DNA of 64,000 nucleotides from assembly GCA_036937835.1 (NCBI GenBank), contig CM072876.1, positions 12,403,501-12,467,500 of the forward strand, given 5' to 3'. Within the stretch, counting starts at the first letter, position 1. The number at the start of each line of letters is the position of its first letter. Of this stretch, positions 9,726 to 24,337 are shown piece after piece. The DNA comes from Pampus argenteus. Its lineage: Eukaryota; Chordata; Actinopteri; Scombriformes; Stromateidae. The notes under the pieces are model-generated. The model had not been told where the DNA came from, searched no databases, and saw nothing but the letters and a program-made list of their open reading frames with translations. The translations under genes and the position numbers were made by a program.

Positions 9726-11850
9726 ATGTCTGGAAAAGACAGGATCGACGTTTTCCCCTCCAGAATGTAAGCAGCTTGTTTGGTGGCTAGTTGCTAAAAC
9801 CCTGTAGCTTCTTAGCCAACTGTTATAACGTTATTTTGCTGACTTGTTGCCTCCCAGTCTTTCAGATTGACGTTTTTTCTTACTCCAATCTGCATGTTTC
9901 TCTAAATCAGTTCTGTATTGTGACCGAGGCCCAATTTTTTAGTTTATATAAAAGAGGAACAGTCCTTGTATAGTCATGTGATGCTTTCTAACATGATCAA
10001 AGCTGTCAGTCTGAAAAGTATAAATCTTGACTGTCACATTGTGTAACTTGAATGTTTATTGATTAGTGAAGTCCCTCGTGTTGTTTGCAGGTTGCAATCA
10101 TTTTACCACATTGATTCAATCACATCAACTTTTGAAGCCTTTGTGTGTGACAGAGAGACGTTTTGATCCTAGAATTTGGCTGTGTTTTTGAGCTTTACAT
10201 GGAAATACAGCCATATATAATATACATCTACACGTGTGTATTTTGTATGAATATATATATATGAATATGTATGTATGAGTATGTATGTCAAATAAAGCAT
10301 TCAAAGTGTGCATGTTTTTGTTTTGGGTTTACAGGGCTCAGACCATTATGAAGGCTCGGCTGAAAGGTGCTCAGACCGGCCGCAACCTGCTCAAGAAGAA
10401 GTCCGATGCCCTCTCCATGCGATTCCGTCAAATCCTCCGCAAAATCATTGAAGTTGGTTGAAGTTTGTTCTCAATGCGTTTACACTTTAAAATGCAGTGT
10501 GTGACTCACTAAAATGGATGCGATCTGAAAATGACCTGTAATGTTCAGGTTCTGTTGACACTGTTTCAGAGAAGTGTTCATTCAACTTTATGGTAAATTT
10601 AGAGGATGGCTGTATTTGTTGCATCAGTTTCCTAAAGGGGGATTTTATCTCTGTATCTTTAGACTAAGACCAAGATGGGAGAGGTGATGCGAGAGGCGGC
10701 TTTCTCTTTGGCTGAAGCCAAATTTGCAGCTGGAGACTTCAGGTAAGAATCAGTGTTAGATGAAGATATGTTTGTGTTATTTCAGCGAAGACACCTCTGT
10801 AACTCCACTTTTAATCTGTAATTCTATCCGCAGCACGACTGTAATCCAGAATGTCAACAAAGCCCAGGTGAAGGTCCGTGCCAAGAAAGATAACGTGGCA
10901 GGTCAGCTTCTAAAACGTCTCACTTTTATCATCACGATCGAGCAGCTGATACAAGATCTTATATGTGCGGTGTTTTATTCTTCCAGGTGTCACCCTTCCA
11001 GTTTTTGAGCACTACCAAGAAGGCGGGGACAGTAAGTAATAAATAATAATACAATTGTTTTTTCTGACCAGTGAATGGCAGAGAGTTCTTACCTTTTTTT
11101 TTTTTGTGTTGGTCAGGTTATGAGCTGACTGGTCTGGCCAGAGGAGGAGAGCAGCTCTCTAGGTTGAAGAGGAACTATGCAAGAGCTGTGGAGCTGCTGG
11201 TGGAGTTGGCCTCCTTACAGGTAGGGGGTGCTGTTACAGATACAACAAGGTTAATGAATTCATTCTCACATCTCTGAGTCATTTCTATGGTGGAAAAAAA
11301 CATGACTGACTGTGGAAAAAAATGTTTTTTCCTGTCTGCAGACATCTTTTGTGACTCTGGATGAAGCCATCAAGATTACCAACCGCCGTGTGAATGCTAT
11401 TGAACATGGTACTCACACTTTATATTAAATCGTTGCCTTTTTTTTCTTTTAATAATTTATGAGAGAGTATTATTGTTGCTTATCTGGTCTTTTGTGCACT
11501 TTTCAGTGATTATCCCCCGAATTGATCGCACCCTCACCTACATCATCACAGAGCTGGATGAGAGAGAACGAGAGGAGTTCTACAGGTAAAACTGTCTTTA
11601 AAAAAAAAATCCCAGTATTTTTTCATCTTTAATTTAAAATTTAAACAGTCAATTTAAAAAAAAAACACCTAATTTTGTTTTCCATATATTTCCATCCTCT
11701 TCCAGGCTGAAGAAGATCCAAGAGAAGAAGAAGCAGCTCAGAGAAAGGACGGAGCTTGAGATCGCCGCCCGCCTGGCTGCGCTGGGTCCCATCGCAGAGC
11801 CCACCAACATGCTGACAGAGGAGACGGATGAAGACTTGCTGTTCGAGTGA
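9726..11850 (+). CDS. atp6v1d: V-type proton ATPase subunit D
   Basis: Central-stalk rotor subunit of the cytosolic V1 sector, which with subunit F transmits rotation from ATP hydrolysis to the membrane ring in lysosomes, endosomes and acid-secreting cells. Exons are 9726-9766, 10335-10452, 10663-10742, 10834-10901, 10987-11031, 11117-11220, 11342-11408, 11507-11585 and 11706-11850, totalling 747 nt for 248 aa (human 247). The start MSGKDRIDVFPSRM and the coiled-coil halves (MKARLKGAQTGRNLLKKK; REREEFYRLKKIQEKKK) are conserved, as are ELTGLARGGEQLSRLKRNY and ITNRRVNAIEHVIIPRI. The last 40 residues are diverged but end in the usual EDLLFE. The donor after KIIE (GAA|GTTGGT, 10453) is weak at intron positions 3-6. 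Other donors are normal. No frameshift. Confidence 0.98.
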
Positions 11851-12375
11851 CGCGCTCCTCAGGATCCTTCCACCTATTTATTCTGTGCCTCTCAGGCCGT
11901 ATCTGTGTCCTCTCGTACAAGTGATGAAAGTTGTTTTTCTGTGTACTTGTCTGTGATGAATTGTTCTATTGTTTGGAAGGTACTGGTGCGTTTCCAGATT
12001 TGTCACTGTACAGAACCAGAGTGTCTCCACACTTCCACGGTTCCCCACAAAGTAATTTAAAGCGAATATCTAATGTATGTTAAGACATTTTTTTTGAGAA
12101 TTAAATTTAGAAAGCATTCCATGCAATCAAGTTGTAGATATTTCAATCTCCTCACAACGTTTTGAGCCATTTGCATGCTGTAAAGCTTAAGGTGTGTGAG
12201 TCTATGTCACGGATGCCCGGCCCCGCTGCTGACTTCATATTTTGGGGTTGTCATTTCCTCATTTGAGGGTGTTTACCATTGCACCAGAACCCCCTAATGT
12301 GACCCTCTGTAAAACATGGTGTGAGTCAACAAAGCCCAACACTTGATCTCAATAAAGGTATTCTCAATATTCAAT
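11851..12375 (+). other. atp6v1d: atp6v1d 3' UTR with poly(A) signal
   Basis: AATAAA at 12351-12356 is followed by a T-rich stretch (TGTTTTTTCTTGC), a typical cleavage context near 12375. The pals1 3' end is converging from the right, so the two genes end within about 200 bp of each other. Confidence 0.75.
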
Positions 12376-12564
12376 CATTGCCTGTTTTTTCTTGCTTGGA
12401 TTTAGCTATGCAATGATATAGAAGCTTTTCAGTTCTGTACATGAGGGGGGAAAAAAAGGAAACTCAGTCGGGTGAGGAATGGCAGGCATTTTGCACCAGA
12501 ATGTGATATTTTTGCGATATTAGAAGCTGAATACACAGTTTGCTGAGATACACCAGTGCATGTA

Positions 12565-13396
12565 TACACCATATATGTATCTGATTTTATTAACACTTTA
12601 CCAGAATTGTGCTTATGATTTAAAATGAGTACTTAAATCAAAGACACAAAACAGAATTTGTTTGAATTACATTAACTGATAACATAGTATCTTATTCATA
12701 GAGTACTGGTAGAAAAAACCCCACTCAATCTCAGCAGTACTTTGCAACATGATATAACCAGCCAGAGTTATCACAGCATAAATGAGACAAAACAAAATAA
12801 CACTGACATTGGTGCAGAGGAAGTAACCCAAAACTGTGCAGTACAGATTTGTCTTATGTATTTCAGAAAGGACGACGTCACACTGCCGACGCTTTTAGCA
12901 CTGAAGCACCTTAAGAAGTGCTTCTTGTGACATTTACACTCTACCAGCTGAGTGTGCCGTTTTGTACTGTATATCACACACACACACAAAATGTAACGAT
13001 AAAATATTTGATCCTTTTTGTCTATAAAATAATGTATTTACAATTATAAATAACTATTAAGAATAGGACAGAAGTATTTCTATGTTTCTGATAAATGATT
13101 TTGCATAAACCTGCCAGATCAACAAGATCTTTCAGAAAACAAAAAAGAAAAAAGAAAAAACCCCTACAAAGACAGACACATGAACAAAAAGAAATGTAGG
13201 AAAATTGAGTCCATCCCTGCAACATGTTGTAATGTTTACCTCCTCTACAAATGAGGAGAATGTGCAAGTGAAAATCCAGTGACAATATACCACTGTCCTT
13301 GCTTTTTGTTTTTACTATGCCCCCTGGGAACATTCACTTTTGCTCTTGTTTCCCTCCCTCTGCCCTGAGGCTCCCTGCTGTGAGACCTTGTGACCT
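12565..13396 (-). other. pals1: pals1 3' UTR
   Basis: Non-coding sequence after the pals1 stop. The first minus-strand AATAAA beyond the stop that I see is TTTATT at 12586-12591, suggesting an end near 12565. No coding character. The extent is inferred from the hexamer. Confidence 0.45.
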
Positions 13397-16300
13397 CTAG
13401 CACAGCCACGAAGTGGGCACCCACTGTGGCTCAGTGTCCAGCTTTTCTATCAGCCTGCGCAGCTCCTGGAAAGCCTGAGTTGGATCCATATTCACAATGG
13501 TTGCATCAAAGAAATGGCCAAAATTCTGCTCCATCTCTCGGGCCTTTTCAATGACCTCCTTCAGCTCCTCCGGCTATGCACAGAAAACAGGGTGTCAGTT
13601 CAAGAAAGGCGATTACTTTAAAGATCAAACTTCAATTTCTCAACACTGCAGCAGGTACCTTTGGTGTTTTTCCCTCTGTGGCCAGCAGGGTGCGTAGTCG
13701 TTCCTGAGAAGGAGGAGCGATGAAGATGACATAGGGCTTGAGGTTGGAGGATCTTAGCACCCGCAGTGACTGACAGGAAGAAGAACAGAGACATTCAAAT
13801 ACATAAAATGGGAGAAGAGAAACCAGGACAAAGAAAAAACAGGACTAAAATTAGACCAAAATAAACACCACTATGGTATCAATTTTACTTTAAAACACTA
13901 AAACAGCTAGATTTACGTTCAGGACGTGACAAGGGGTCATTATGTTCTGGCCACAACGATTAAAATCAAGACAAAGGGATAAAATGGGCTTTGTAATCAA
14001 CATTTTGGACAGATGTAGTGCTGAGAATTGTCTCAACAGTAACAAGGTTAACAGGGCTTCTTACTCTGGTGTGCAAGCAGAGTAAACAGATGCGTCCGGA
14101 GTTGATGATTTGTCGGACTGAGTCGGTGCTGGTGCCATACAGGTTCTTCTCATACTCCCCAGACTCAATGAACTTCCCTGCTGCCATGTCAGTTTCGAAG
14201 CCAGGGCGGCTTACGAAATGGTATTCGCGCCCATTCCGCTCATGTATCCTTGGGTTTCTGGTTGTGTCTGAGCCACGAAAATTATTAAAAAAAGGGAAAA
14301 AGGTTGGATTCTTAAGTTCAACTAGCACTTTAAGTCTCTTAAGTTGTCCGTACATTTTGTTTCTAGGACAAAAATGGAAATTTGAGCTTTTTGTGCAGCA
14401 TTGTCTAATGTCAATTGATTTCAATTGTTTACAGGATCATAACACTAATTTGGTCTCGCATTTGAAATCTTAAAATTTGTTTTTGATCAATACAATATTC
14501 GGCATAAACACATCCCCAGGCCTTGACAACTTGCGTACTTACGTGGAACAGCGACAGCAAACCTTTCTGGTTCAATGGACAGAAGCCTCCGACGCAACTC
14601 ATCGTGCCCGCTGTTTGTGGGACCAATCAGAGCGATGGGACGTTTACGATTGGCAGGCTGGTGATAAAGGGACATCTCCTCATAGGTTAGGATGTCATCA
14701 TAGTCTGGAGAGAGAGTTTTGGTAGGGGGTTAATGTCCTGCTGAAACATCCCTGACCAACATATCAAATCCCTTCTGCTGTTCTGTGAGAAACTCTGACC
14801 TTTGACCTCTCTGTGGAGGCTGGAAAAATGTGAGAGGATATGGAGATCAATAAAAAAAAACCACAGTATTACACTGTTTTTCATGCAGACCTTTTCCTGC
14901 ATCATAACTGTAGCTGAACAAACAAAAACCACATCGTTCTACTATCAGCAGTTCTACTAGAACTAGCGCGTTTATCTGTCTGTGTACGTGTCCTGTGTGT
15001 TTTTATGTGTGAGCAAAGAACACCAAAGGTTCCTCCAAGCCATTTAGGCACCTGCTAGACACCTGTTGGTCTGTCCTCTGATCCGGTCTGCAAAGACAGG
15101 ACTAATCTGACCTGTGACACACCGAGTTTGGACAAGCTGCTGCGAGAACGACAAGACATGTCAACTCCAGCTAATGTGTGTCGTTAATAGCTACTGTCAG
15201 TAGCTTCTCAACAGAACACCAACCCACTTCTCAAACTGTTGTTGAGAGAGAAAAAAGGAAAAGTAGTCTTACCGGTAGCTTTGCTCAAAGTAGATGTACT
15301 TTTCTTCCTCTGTTTCTTGTTTTTCTTTACATACCAAAGCTTCCCTATTGAAATGACAGGTAAAAGCACTTTAATATTATTTAATTTGGTTACAACCATC
15401 AACTAGTTGATGCAAAAGTTTGAAAGTTTTTATATTTCTGATCTGACTGTGTGTGTTACATTATCCTCCTACCTTGGTGCTCTCGACTCCTGTCTGTTAT
15501 AGTTTTCTTCAAGGTCTCTCTCTGTTGCTGGAAACTTTTCCCTGAGAGAGAAAACCACAAACAGATTGATCACTTATTCAATACTATAAATACAAATACA
15601 CAAATACAGTGTGTATTTATACAGCCCATATTCATTTTAAATATAAATCTGAATGGATGTAAACATATTGGTTGGTGTTCAATAAACGTGCACCCCAAAA
15701 GGCCTGGGTCAAAGTGTAATCGCAAATAATTCTTACGAGTTTGTTTTAATCTGCACAACATGCCAGATGGGTGGTGCTTCCTGCCAGGATGGCTCAGGCA
15801 GTGGCAGTGGAATTAATGGTCACACTATGGAGTACTTTCCTGACAATACTGTCACCTTGGTGTTAGGAGAAAATTATTGAGGTTGGTAATTATTGATAAT
15901 ATGCTTTATTGATACACTGCTATTAAGCATTAACATTTTAGATATGTATCATGGATTATTTTGATGAGATATTCTTTAACATTCTTAATATTGACCAACA
16001 TACTGCAGGTTCACTGGTTGGGAAATTTCTCATCAACATATTTATTCTAATCATTCAGCATTATTATTTATGTCCGTCTCACATTTCTAATTGTTTTTGT
16101 TGATGGAATGGCTGCTTCATCTTTTGGGTATAAGTCTTCACCAAAAACACAAACACCTGCATTGCACTACCTCATTCACATTTGCATGTTGTTATTGCTC
16201 CATATTACATGACACATATACCAAATGAAAGAGGCAAAAAAGCAAAGAACATGCTTAAGAATATTCAACTGTATGATTTGTATACAGTGTGTTTATATTG

Positions 16301-19300
16301 TGTATTGAGTTTTGTCCTCCATATTGTACAAGAATGTACATATTTATATACAAATATAAAAAATGTGACACTACAAAACACATACACATTTTAACATATA
16401 TGATTCTTCTAAATATTCTGTATTAGTGGCAATATATCCTTCTCTTATGAAGCAATAAACTAAATACCGATATTCATACTCTCCATACCTGGAATGAGTC
16501 CAGCCAATGGCTGGTTGTCCTCGTCTCCGTCCCTGTAGGCTTGCCACCAGCTGGGGTCATCCTGGCTGATGACGTGGAGGATGTCTCCCTTCTGGAAAGA
16601 CAGGCCCAGCTCCCGACATGGCACGAAGGGGTCATCAGATGGGTCGTAATCAAAGTAAGCTCGTACGTGCATCTGAGGACAGGGTTTACAATGTCAAGGT
16701 TACTGGCGCTCTCACACATGCATGCACCCACATCATTAGAGACTTACCACAGTCTGTCTGTGCGGGGCAGGTTTAATCTGAGAGCTCGGGATGAGGAGGA
16801 AGGTCAGAGTGCCCTGCATTTGTTGCTGATAGAAAAGACCAGATGCAATGAATTAAACATGACAGTGACAACATTTCCATAAAACAAAATTTTTTTAGGA
16901 GCTCACATAGTTAACAAAGCTTTATCACTATGCAGTTTGATGAAAACGAGCCTTTAAAATGAATACATATAATGATGTATGCTGACTTTAATGTCCTTGT
17001 CTTTACCGGGAAACTTTTTATCCTCAATTCCATGTTTGCAAGAATAGAACTATTGCTCATTTTAAAGACTCTTTCAATACACTATCCATCAAAATGAAAC
17101 CCCTGTTCATTAATAAATTCTGATGCCTTTTAGAGCATTAAATGTACATAATGTAAGAATTCTAAAAGATATTTCAAGCACATACAGGTGTATTGTAGTA
17201 CAGCTAGTTTCCTATGAATCAATGTGAAGTAGTAACTGAGACTTACTATTTTTTCCCATGAATTACTGTCAACAATCAAACTACACCTCTAAAAAGGACA
17301 CTGGATGTTACTGGACAGCATCCTCACCAGTAAGTCATGGACTTCATTGACGTGTTTCCCACGAACAGGAATGCCGTTGATCTCCAGGATTTCATCTCCC
17401 TCACTGAGGAGGCCGCTCCGCTCTGCCGCTCCGCCTTTCACCACACGGCTCACCATCACACTGTCCATGTCGTTACGTACTGTCGCACCCTAAAAGCCAC
17501 CCGTGCATATGCAGAATTCATATAAAAGAATGGAAATAACAGACTGGGTAATCAATATGTAAATGAGATAAAACCTCGAAGCAGAAGCCAGAATATTCTC
17601 TAAAATAGAGAATTAGAGATTTAGGGAAGAGGCAACTGCTATAAATATATTTATATATATATATATATAAAGATATACAGTATGTCACATACAGTAAGCA
17701 TTGTTGTGCCATTACCAAAGTTTCTAGTTGGAAAAACCTATTTCAACAACTTACACACAATATTCATGGACATCCATATATGCCTCTCAGGTTCATTTGA
17801 CTTGCTGTGCTTGGTTCTTTTTTCTTTTTAATAACTCAATCTGAACACTGTGTGGACTTTATAAAAAATAAAAAATTCAATGTGCTGTTAATTATATCCA
17901 ACAGGATTATGGATGTCTGCACAACTACACAACTACCCTCCTCACATCTTACAAAAGAACTGTTAAGTAGCCTTTTGCACGTCGATTGTAAAACATAAAG
18001 CAATCAAAAACTGTGAAAAATTACAAATGTATGCACACAGTAATGGCAGCAGGTGTGAGTGGCTAAAAAAAATAGTCTCACCAGCGGAGTGTCGCGGGTC
18101 TTCTCCAACCGCACCAGTTTAACCGTCTCTCCAAGGTACTGGGTCATGTTTTCTTCTTCCATTTCCTGCACTGCCACACTGTCATGGACCTGCATGAGTG
18201 CCTGCCACATAAACACACACACACCATACAGAACGTAGACACACGTACAGACAAACAGTGTGTACATATAGAATTTGTACAAACAGACAATAGACAGAAA
18301 CACAACATACAGGAATAACAGACAGGCATTGTGAGGTAAAGAAAATAAATGGTTTGCATACATACGTTATTTAGAATTACTAGCATGGAAAGAAAATAAT
18401 TATAGCATGGTTTACAACATGATACAAATGTGTTGAGTGGTTTGCACTCATCGATGTAAACTGATGGAAAATTATATACCAAAGGAGTTTCTAAACTTGC
18501 ACCCTTTAAGGTGCACCTGCTACCTGAAACCAACCTACCCCTCATCTCTGTAATGACCCCAGTCAGCAAGCCCACCTCTAAGCCAGAAATAATACACAGA
18601 TTGGTCTTTTACTTCATTTAATGGGACAGGCGCTCCGTACCCCACAATTAATAACCGTCGGTCTAAATTAGTTTCTCTATCCTGCAGCAGAGGGCACCTG
18701 AGAGAGCGGAGGCCGGGCTAAGCTTTGGCACACACACACACAATCCTTCTTAATCTCCACGTGCATTTAGGAATCAGGATCCACTGCCATCAATCATCAA
18801 ACACCTTTGGCGTCTCTGCTTGTGAGGAAACGGAGTCCTAGAAAACAGGAAAAGGCAGAAAGGTGGACCTGAGGGGGGCCTACCTCTCTCACACATGAAC
18901 CTGTCTCCATTAGTTTTGTGTGCAAGGTTGTTTACTAGCACAGACTACAGGGTGACTCATATGATCCTCTGCCCACCGCAGAGGAGTCACCATAATCTGT
19001 TCCACTTTCTGTGCCACAAGGCGAGCTCACATCACATCACACCGCCTCCGCTGGCTATACAGATCCGACTCAGTGGAGGGGTTAACGGGCTGATGGATGA
19101 CTGGTAGTTCACACGGTCACGTGGGTCAAACATCAGACCCCAGGTGCCCCCTTGTCAGGACCTTCAACCGTAAAATCCCACCAGAGTCATCCACCTGAGG
19201 TCTTTTCTCACCTTTCTAGCTCGCTAATGGACGATGACAGTCTGATAAAGTAGCTGCGCTTATTTTCTACACAAGAATTACTGAAGCATGAGCTGACAAA

Positions 19301-22300
19301 TGTAGAGCCACACAGGTGCAGAATTTAACCAAAACCAAATCCTGACACTGTTGCATGTCAAGCATATCTTTTAAAGCAACTCCTTACACAGCTGTTGAAG
19401 TGACCTGCCTGTGCCTGAGATGTCTAATCCTTTCCTTAAAAATAGAGCATGTGACTCACCCAAGAAGAAGCTCTTTAATGGTCTAGTTAGTCTGCTGTGG
19501 CAACAGCAGCCTTTGTAATTTACCGTAAGATCATTACTAAACAGATCACAGACAAAACTAAACTTGTTTTAGATATGTTGCTAATGATTTACAACACCCA
19601 CTTTATAGTATAAGAGTAATAAAAACACTTGGGTAAAATACTGAAGTAGGTTAACATGATCTTATGACTTACTTAATGAAGTGCCAGTTCTATATCTTTT
19701 AGTCTCTGCTGATGTACAGTATACAGTATCATGATAAGCAATAGGTCATTTAGTCTGAATTTTAACTAAGTACAGTGCAACAGGATGACAAAGTGAGTCC
19801 TCCAACTGTCTTTGAGCTGGTAAGCTCAGTTTTTTCCCTCTCATAGTTAATAACAATTCTGTACTTAACCCTGACCTCTGACCTCCCAATTGACGGTGCA
19901 AGAGAAACAATTACCCTATTGGAATTAATACAGTATAACATTAATTGCTTTTCCAGTATACCAGTTATCCACATATTAACTAAATAAATTAATTGGCCTG
20001 TAATGCTCTGCACACTGACTGAGCCACACTGGTGTTAATCAAGTGAGATATGATAAGCCACAGCTGGCAAGCTGACATCTGACCTGGAGATGAGGATTGG
20101 TGAGCAGAGCGCTGAGCTCCAAACCCTCCTTCTGTTGGCTGGACTGAAGAATCTTCTGCACCTAAAGACAAATACGGACACAAACAGAACTGTATGACTT
20201 CCAATAACAACTATAAACAAAGTCAATTCAGAACAAAAAAAAAGACTTGAATCTCATACTGATTTAAAAATCTGGTAAAAAAAGATATGACACAATCCAA
20301 AACATTAATTTTCTTTCTTCTTCATGTGCATATATGGGTGGATGGTGTGTTTAACTAAATTTAACAGGCATACACTTGGAAAGCAACCATGTGAACTGCA
20401 GCACATTCCTCTTCGCTCTGCTCCATTGTTATTCCTCTCTTTCTTCCTCTCTGTTACATGGTTCTATTACCATCATTTGGTTTTGTGGCTTGGCTTATTT
20501 TATTTACATGTGACATTAGTGATTTTGGTGTTTATCAGTCTGTCTGCCGCTCCCTCTTCTTTGTCTCCTGTTTGGTGCTTAGTTCATCCATTACACTAAT
20601 CGAAGCTCTCACTAACAAGGTGACGCACTTTCCCCTCCCCCCCAGCAGTGCTGCGCCCACACTGCTGTAAGCTGCTGGAGTTTCTTTTTCTGGCCGACCA
20701 GATCCTGGCCTCCTTCTTGTGGTGTGCTGCAACGCTCAGAGAGCACCATGGGCTGTTGGGAGATTACTTTACCCATCAGAGTGTCACACAGCCCAGCCAC
20801 TTAGTTTAGACATAGTGCAGCTCAAACTATTATGCGTTGTTAAGCGCATCGGGAGCTGTGCCTGGTGGGCGAGTGCACACGCTGATTTACTGTCTGTAGG
20901 AAGACAACGTGCTGTGCTGCGTGTAAGGCAAAATAGATCATCTCACCCAGCCCCTCTATCTTCAAAGCACTCCTGTCAAGACTGGGATAACAATTCTAGT
21001 AGTAGCAGTGCTGCTGGGTGCCCTCTGAATGAACTCTACGCAGCTCATAGCAGCCTGTTTTGTCAAAAGAAGGCTGACTCTTACACATCTCACCATCACC
21101 TAAAAAAAAAATTACACTGCGCCAGAGATAGATGGTGAAGGCGGAAATCAAATTAAAAAATACTGTGACGTTTTATATATATTTGCAAATTACTGGAAAA
21201 CCATACCGTACTAACACTTCATGCCTTACGCTTTATCAGTCCTTATTCTATTTGTCATCTTATCCTCTCCTGCCCCTCACGCTGCTATTGTCATTGTCCC
21301 TCTTCTCCAAACAAACTAACCTGTAGCTCTTTCAACTATTTTTTACAGTTCACTCAATTTTCATGCATGGCAGAGATCCCATAAATCCCTTAATTTTTGT
21401 ATTCCTTCACCTTGTTAAAATTTACATTTCATAATTAATCAGACTGGCATGGCTGTCTTTTGGGCAGCTTTGATGAATTAATCATCACTGTAAGCAAAGA
21501 CTTCTCATGCTCTACTGAGTTCACTTAGTTTGCTCTACTCATATTGGAGCTTGCCTGTAAAATATAAGCTAACAAGGTCTAACCACAAACTGGTGAGTAC
21601 AATCTGTGCACGTTTATGTACAAGCTGCCTCCTCTGTGGAAACTGCTGCTACAGTAGTTTCATGAGGTACTGAATTGAAATTGTGGCTATTCTCCCTGAT
21701 TCAGTTTTTTTTCTGGAGTTGTGGACATTAAAACTACTTACATTTTAAAGCTCCAACAGAATAAACCACTGATGCAATACTAACAGCAGGGTTACACTAA
21801 ACCCCGTGTTAATTTTTCCTAACTTCTTACTGCAGCAAAGTCACAGTGTTTTCAGCTTTAACAAATTGAATGAAGAAAACGCCAGCTTCAAAATGACCAC
21901 TATGCACACCTCCTGGCAGAGGTCCTGCGCTTGTACTGTAAGAGGTGAGGAGGGGTTGACTCTGTTCATCTGCTGGGACACAACGCTGTAGAGGGTGTAG
22001 GCATTCCTGAAGTCCTCCTTGGCAAGGAACTGCAGTACCAGCTCCACATCCTGCTGGCTCTGAGTGTCAGTCAGACAGTGCTGCACCCAATTCAGAGCCT
22101 GCAGCAGCTCCTCCAGTTCTGGGAAAGAAGCAGCGACAGTGAGGGAAAAAGCACAGAGAAACACAAAGGTAGAATGACAGACAGATAGAAGTTTTTACTT
22201 CTCTCTGATGTTGTTTTCTTAGTTAATTTTCTCTCACAAAATAGCTTGTGAATGCAATATAGTTCAGCAGACAAATCTCCAGTCTTCTGCCTGTACGTCA

Positions 22301-23985
22301 AAGGTTCCCACCAGCACAATGTATCTGCATGTGACCCATTAATGCCACACTGCAGTCTATTGTGAATATTATGTCATACAAGCCGTGAGTCTACAAAAAC
22401 ACATTGCTGAACAGAGTTGGAGCCATAACAAGGGTGAGCTGCCACTGTAAAAACAACCTGAATCAGTATTGCAGATTTTTTTTTTTTACCAGAGGTCAAA
22501 AATGTATGTCAAGCACTAAATGTTAGTGGTACACGCTTGGAAAATAGGGTTAACTATTTTGTTACTATTAATACTGCTTTGTTACTATTATTTCTTGGTT
22601 TCATGTAGAGATTCAGATGACTTTTAGAGTCAAACATTTTAAGTTTGGAAATATTGGAGCCAGATTGAAGACTGGAAGACTTTCAGTGCAATAAAAATAT
22701 CTATGCACTTGTGTATGTGTGACAGTTAAGCTGAAAGACAGTAGAATAAAACTGTTGTTTCCAGTGTGCTGGACTAGTATTATGGGAAACATTCCTGACT
22801 TTTCTCCTCGAGTCAGCGATGTGAAGAAACAAAACTGTGGCTGTCTGCAATGGAGAAGTAGAATTTTGCTCCTGCATGCAAGATTCTGCAGCGTTTAAAC
22901 CAGAGATTTATCATGACATGGATTTTCTTTTGTCATTTTATAGGTTTACTTTCTGCAGTGACTGACATTTATTATCAACTAGACTGAGAAAAGCAGATAT
23001 AATTGTTGAGGGGCCTAGAAAGTCCGTAATAATAATATTAACTGTACAGCAATCCAACAGGAATGCATGCTTACACTACGATAGACCATTCAAACCAGAC
23101 TGAGAGCACTGACCCATTCATCTGACTACTATATGTGTTCATCATGTGTTTCTAAGAAAGGTGTACGAGTGATATGATGTATATACCTGCTGGGTTTTGA
23201 ACCAGAAAATTGCAAGGGTATCTTACACTGCTAAGCAACTGTGCTCCTGTTCTCACAAAACACTGATGCAATAAGACTCTGTGTGATTCAAATAACCGAC
23301 TGGAAAAAATCCTGGCAATCAACCAAATTCAACAGATTTTGCCAAGTGACTGAAATCAATTTAAAATATTGTATTTGTTTGTGTCAAAGATTTTTTTCTT
23401 GCGGCTACTCATGGGTTATGTGATCTTCAGTCAATGGTTGGGAATGGTTGGACAGCCATTAAAACACATCAACCTTCTCCACTACCACCCTCTGCTCTGC
23501 CCCCTCAATAGCCATTGTTTTGAGTCCTTTTGTTGTCACTGAGTTTTTGTAAAACCTCACACCTCCCTTTTCATGCAACGCTTCTTTCCTCCTTCCACCC
23601 ACTTTGACCCCTAAAAAGACCCCTAAACTCTCACTTGCTTTCCTCATCTCTACTCACCAGCAACAGTATCCTGTGAGCATACGTCTTTGGTGGCTTTTTC
23701 CTTCCCCTCGAAGGTGGGATTGTCGATGCCCACTTTAGAGTTCTGAGACAACTTCTTGAGTCTCAGTGAAGCGTTGGGGTCGATGTCATGCTTCGCCCTG
23801 CTGTCCTCCTCTCTCCTCTTCCTCAACTCCTCCTGGTAGTGCTGGATCCTCTCCATGTGTGCACTGCTGTGTGGAGATTTGACAAGGCTACTTTCCTCCC
23901 CTGGACAGTCCACCGCCCTCTCCCTGTGGCTCTTGGCCTGACCAGAGACCTCTTGCACAAAACCGTTCATATGGGACGTGATCAT
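13397..23985 (-). CDS. pals1: PALS1 / MPP5, membrane-associated guanylate kinase scaffold
   Basis: Cytoplasmic scaffold of the Crumbs-PALS1-PATJ apical polarity complex. Coding exons in transcript order: 23985-23658, 22118-21910, 20161-20084, 18201-18082, 17489-17328, 16825-16748, 16672-16489, 15541-15473, 15344-15273, 14704-14543, 14267-14065, 13769-13659, 13573-13397 (1953 nt, 650 aa; human about 675). Residues 1-109 hold the disordered N-terminus with MITSHMNGFVQE, a charged helix and GIDNPTF. L27 repeats lie at about 110-220, PDZ at about 225-305 (GATVRNDMDSVMVSRVVKGG), SH3 at about 325-390 (ELGLSFQKGDILHVIS), and GK at about 440-650. The GK P-loop reads LIGPTNSGHDEL, without the GKS/T lysine, so it is a binding module rather than an active kinase, as in the family. 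Two N-terminal segments are shorter than in mammals. An upstream exon portion (23986-24127) is 5' UTR. Confidence 0.96.
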
Positions 23986-24336
23986 CCCTGCTGCACCAGT
24001 TTATAACTCAAACCAACCCAGTGTTTACTGAGGTCTGCTTGAGTGTTATGAGGAAGTGGCGCTAGGACGGCTCAAATCATGGGCCACATCATGCCAGCAG
24101 AGGATGTTCTTTCTGTGAGCTGTCATCCTGAAATACAAACAGAGTGTTAAAATGTAATTTTTCTTGTTCACTGTACACACACCACATAATACATATTGAC
24201 AACTTAAATGACAGTGCTAAAGATACTGGAAAACTCTATAGCAATGGATTCCAACACATTTGTTATATTTTAGAGGCAGTGGATGATGAATGATGATGAA
24301 CTTAGATGAACTTGGAGTTATTTTATTTTCCTATCG

Positions 24337-24337
<1 letters not shown>

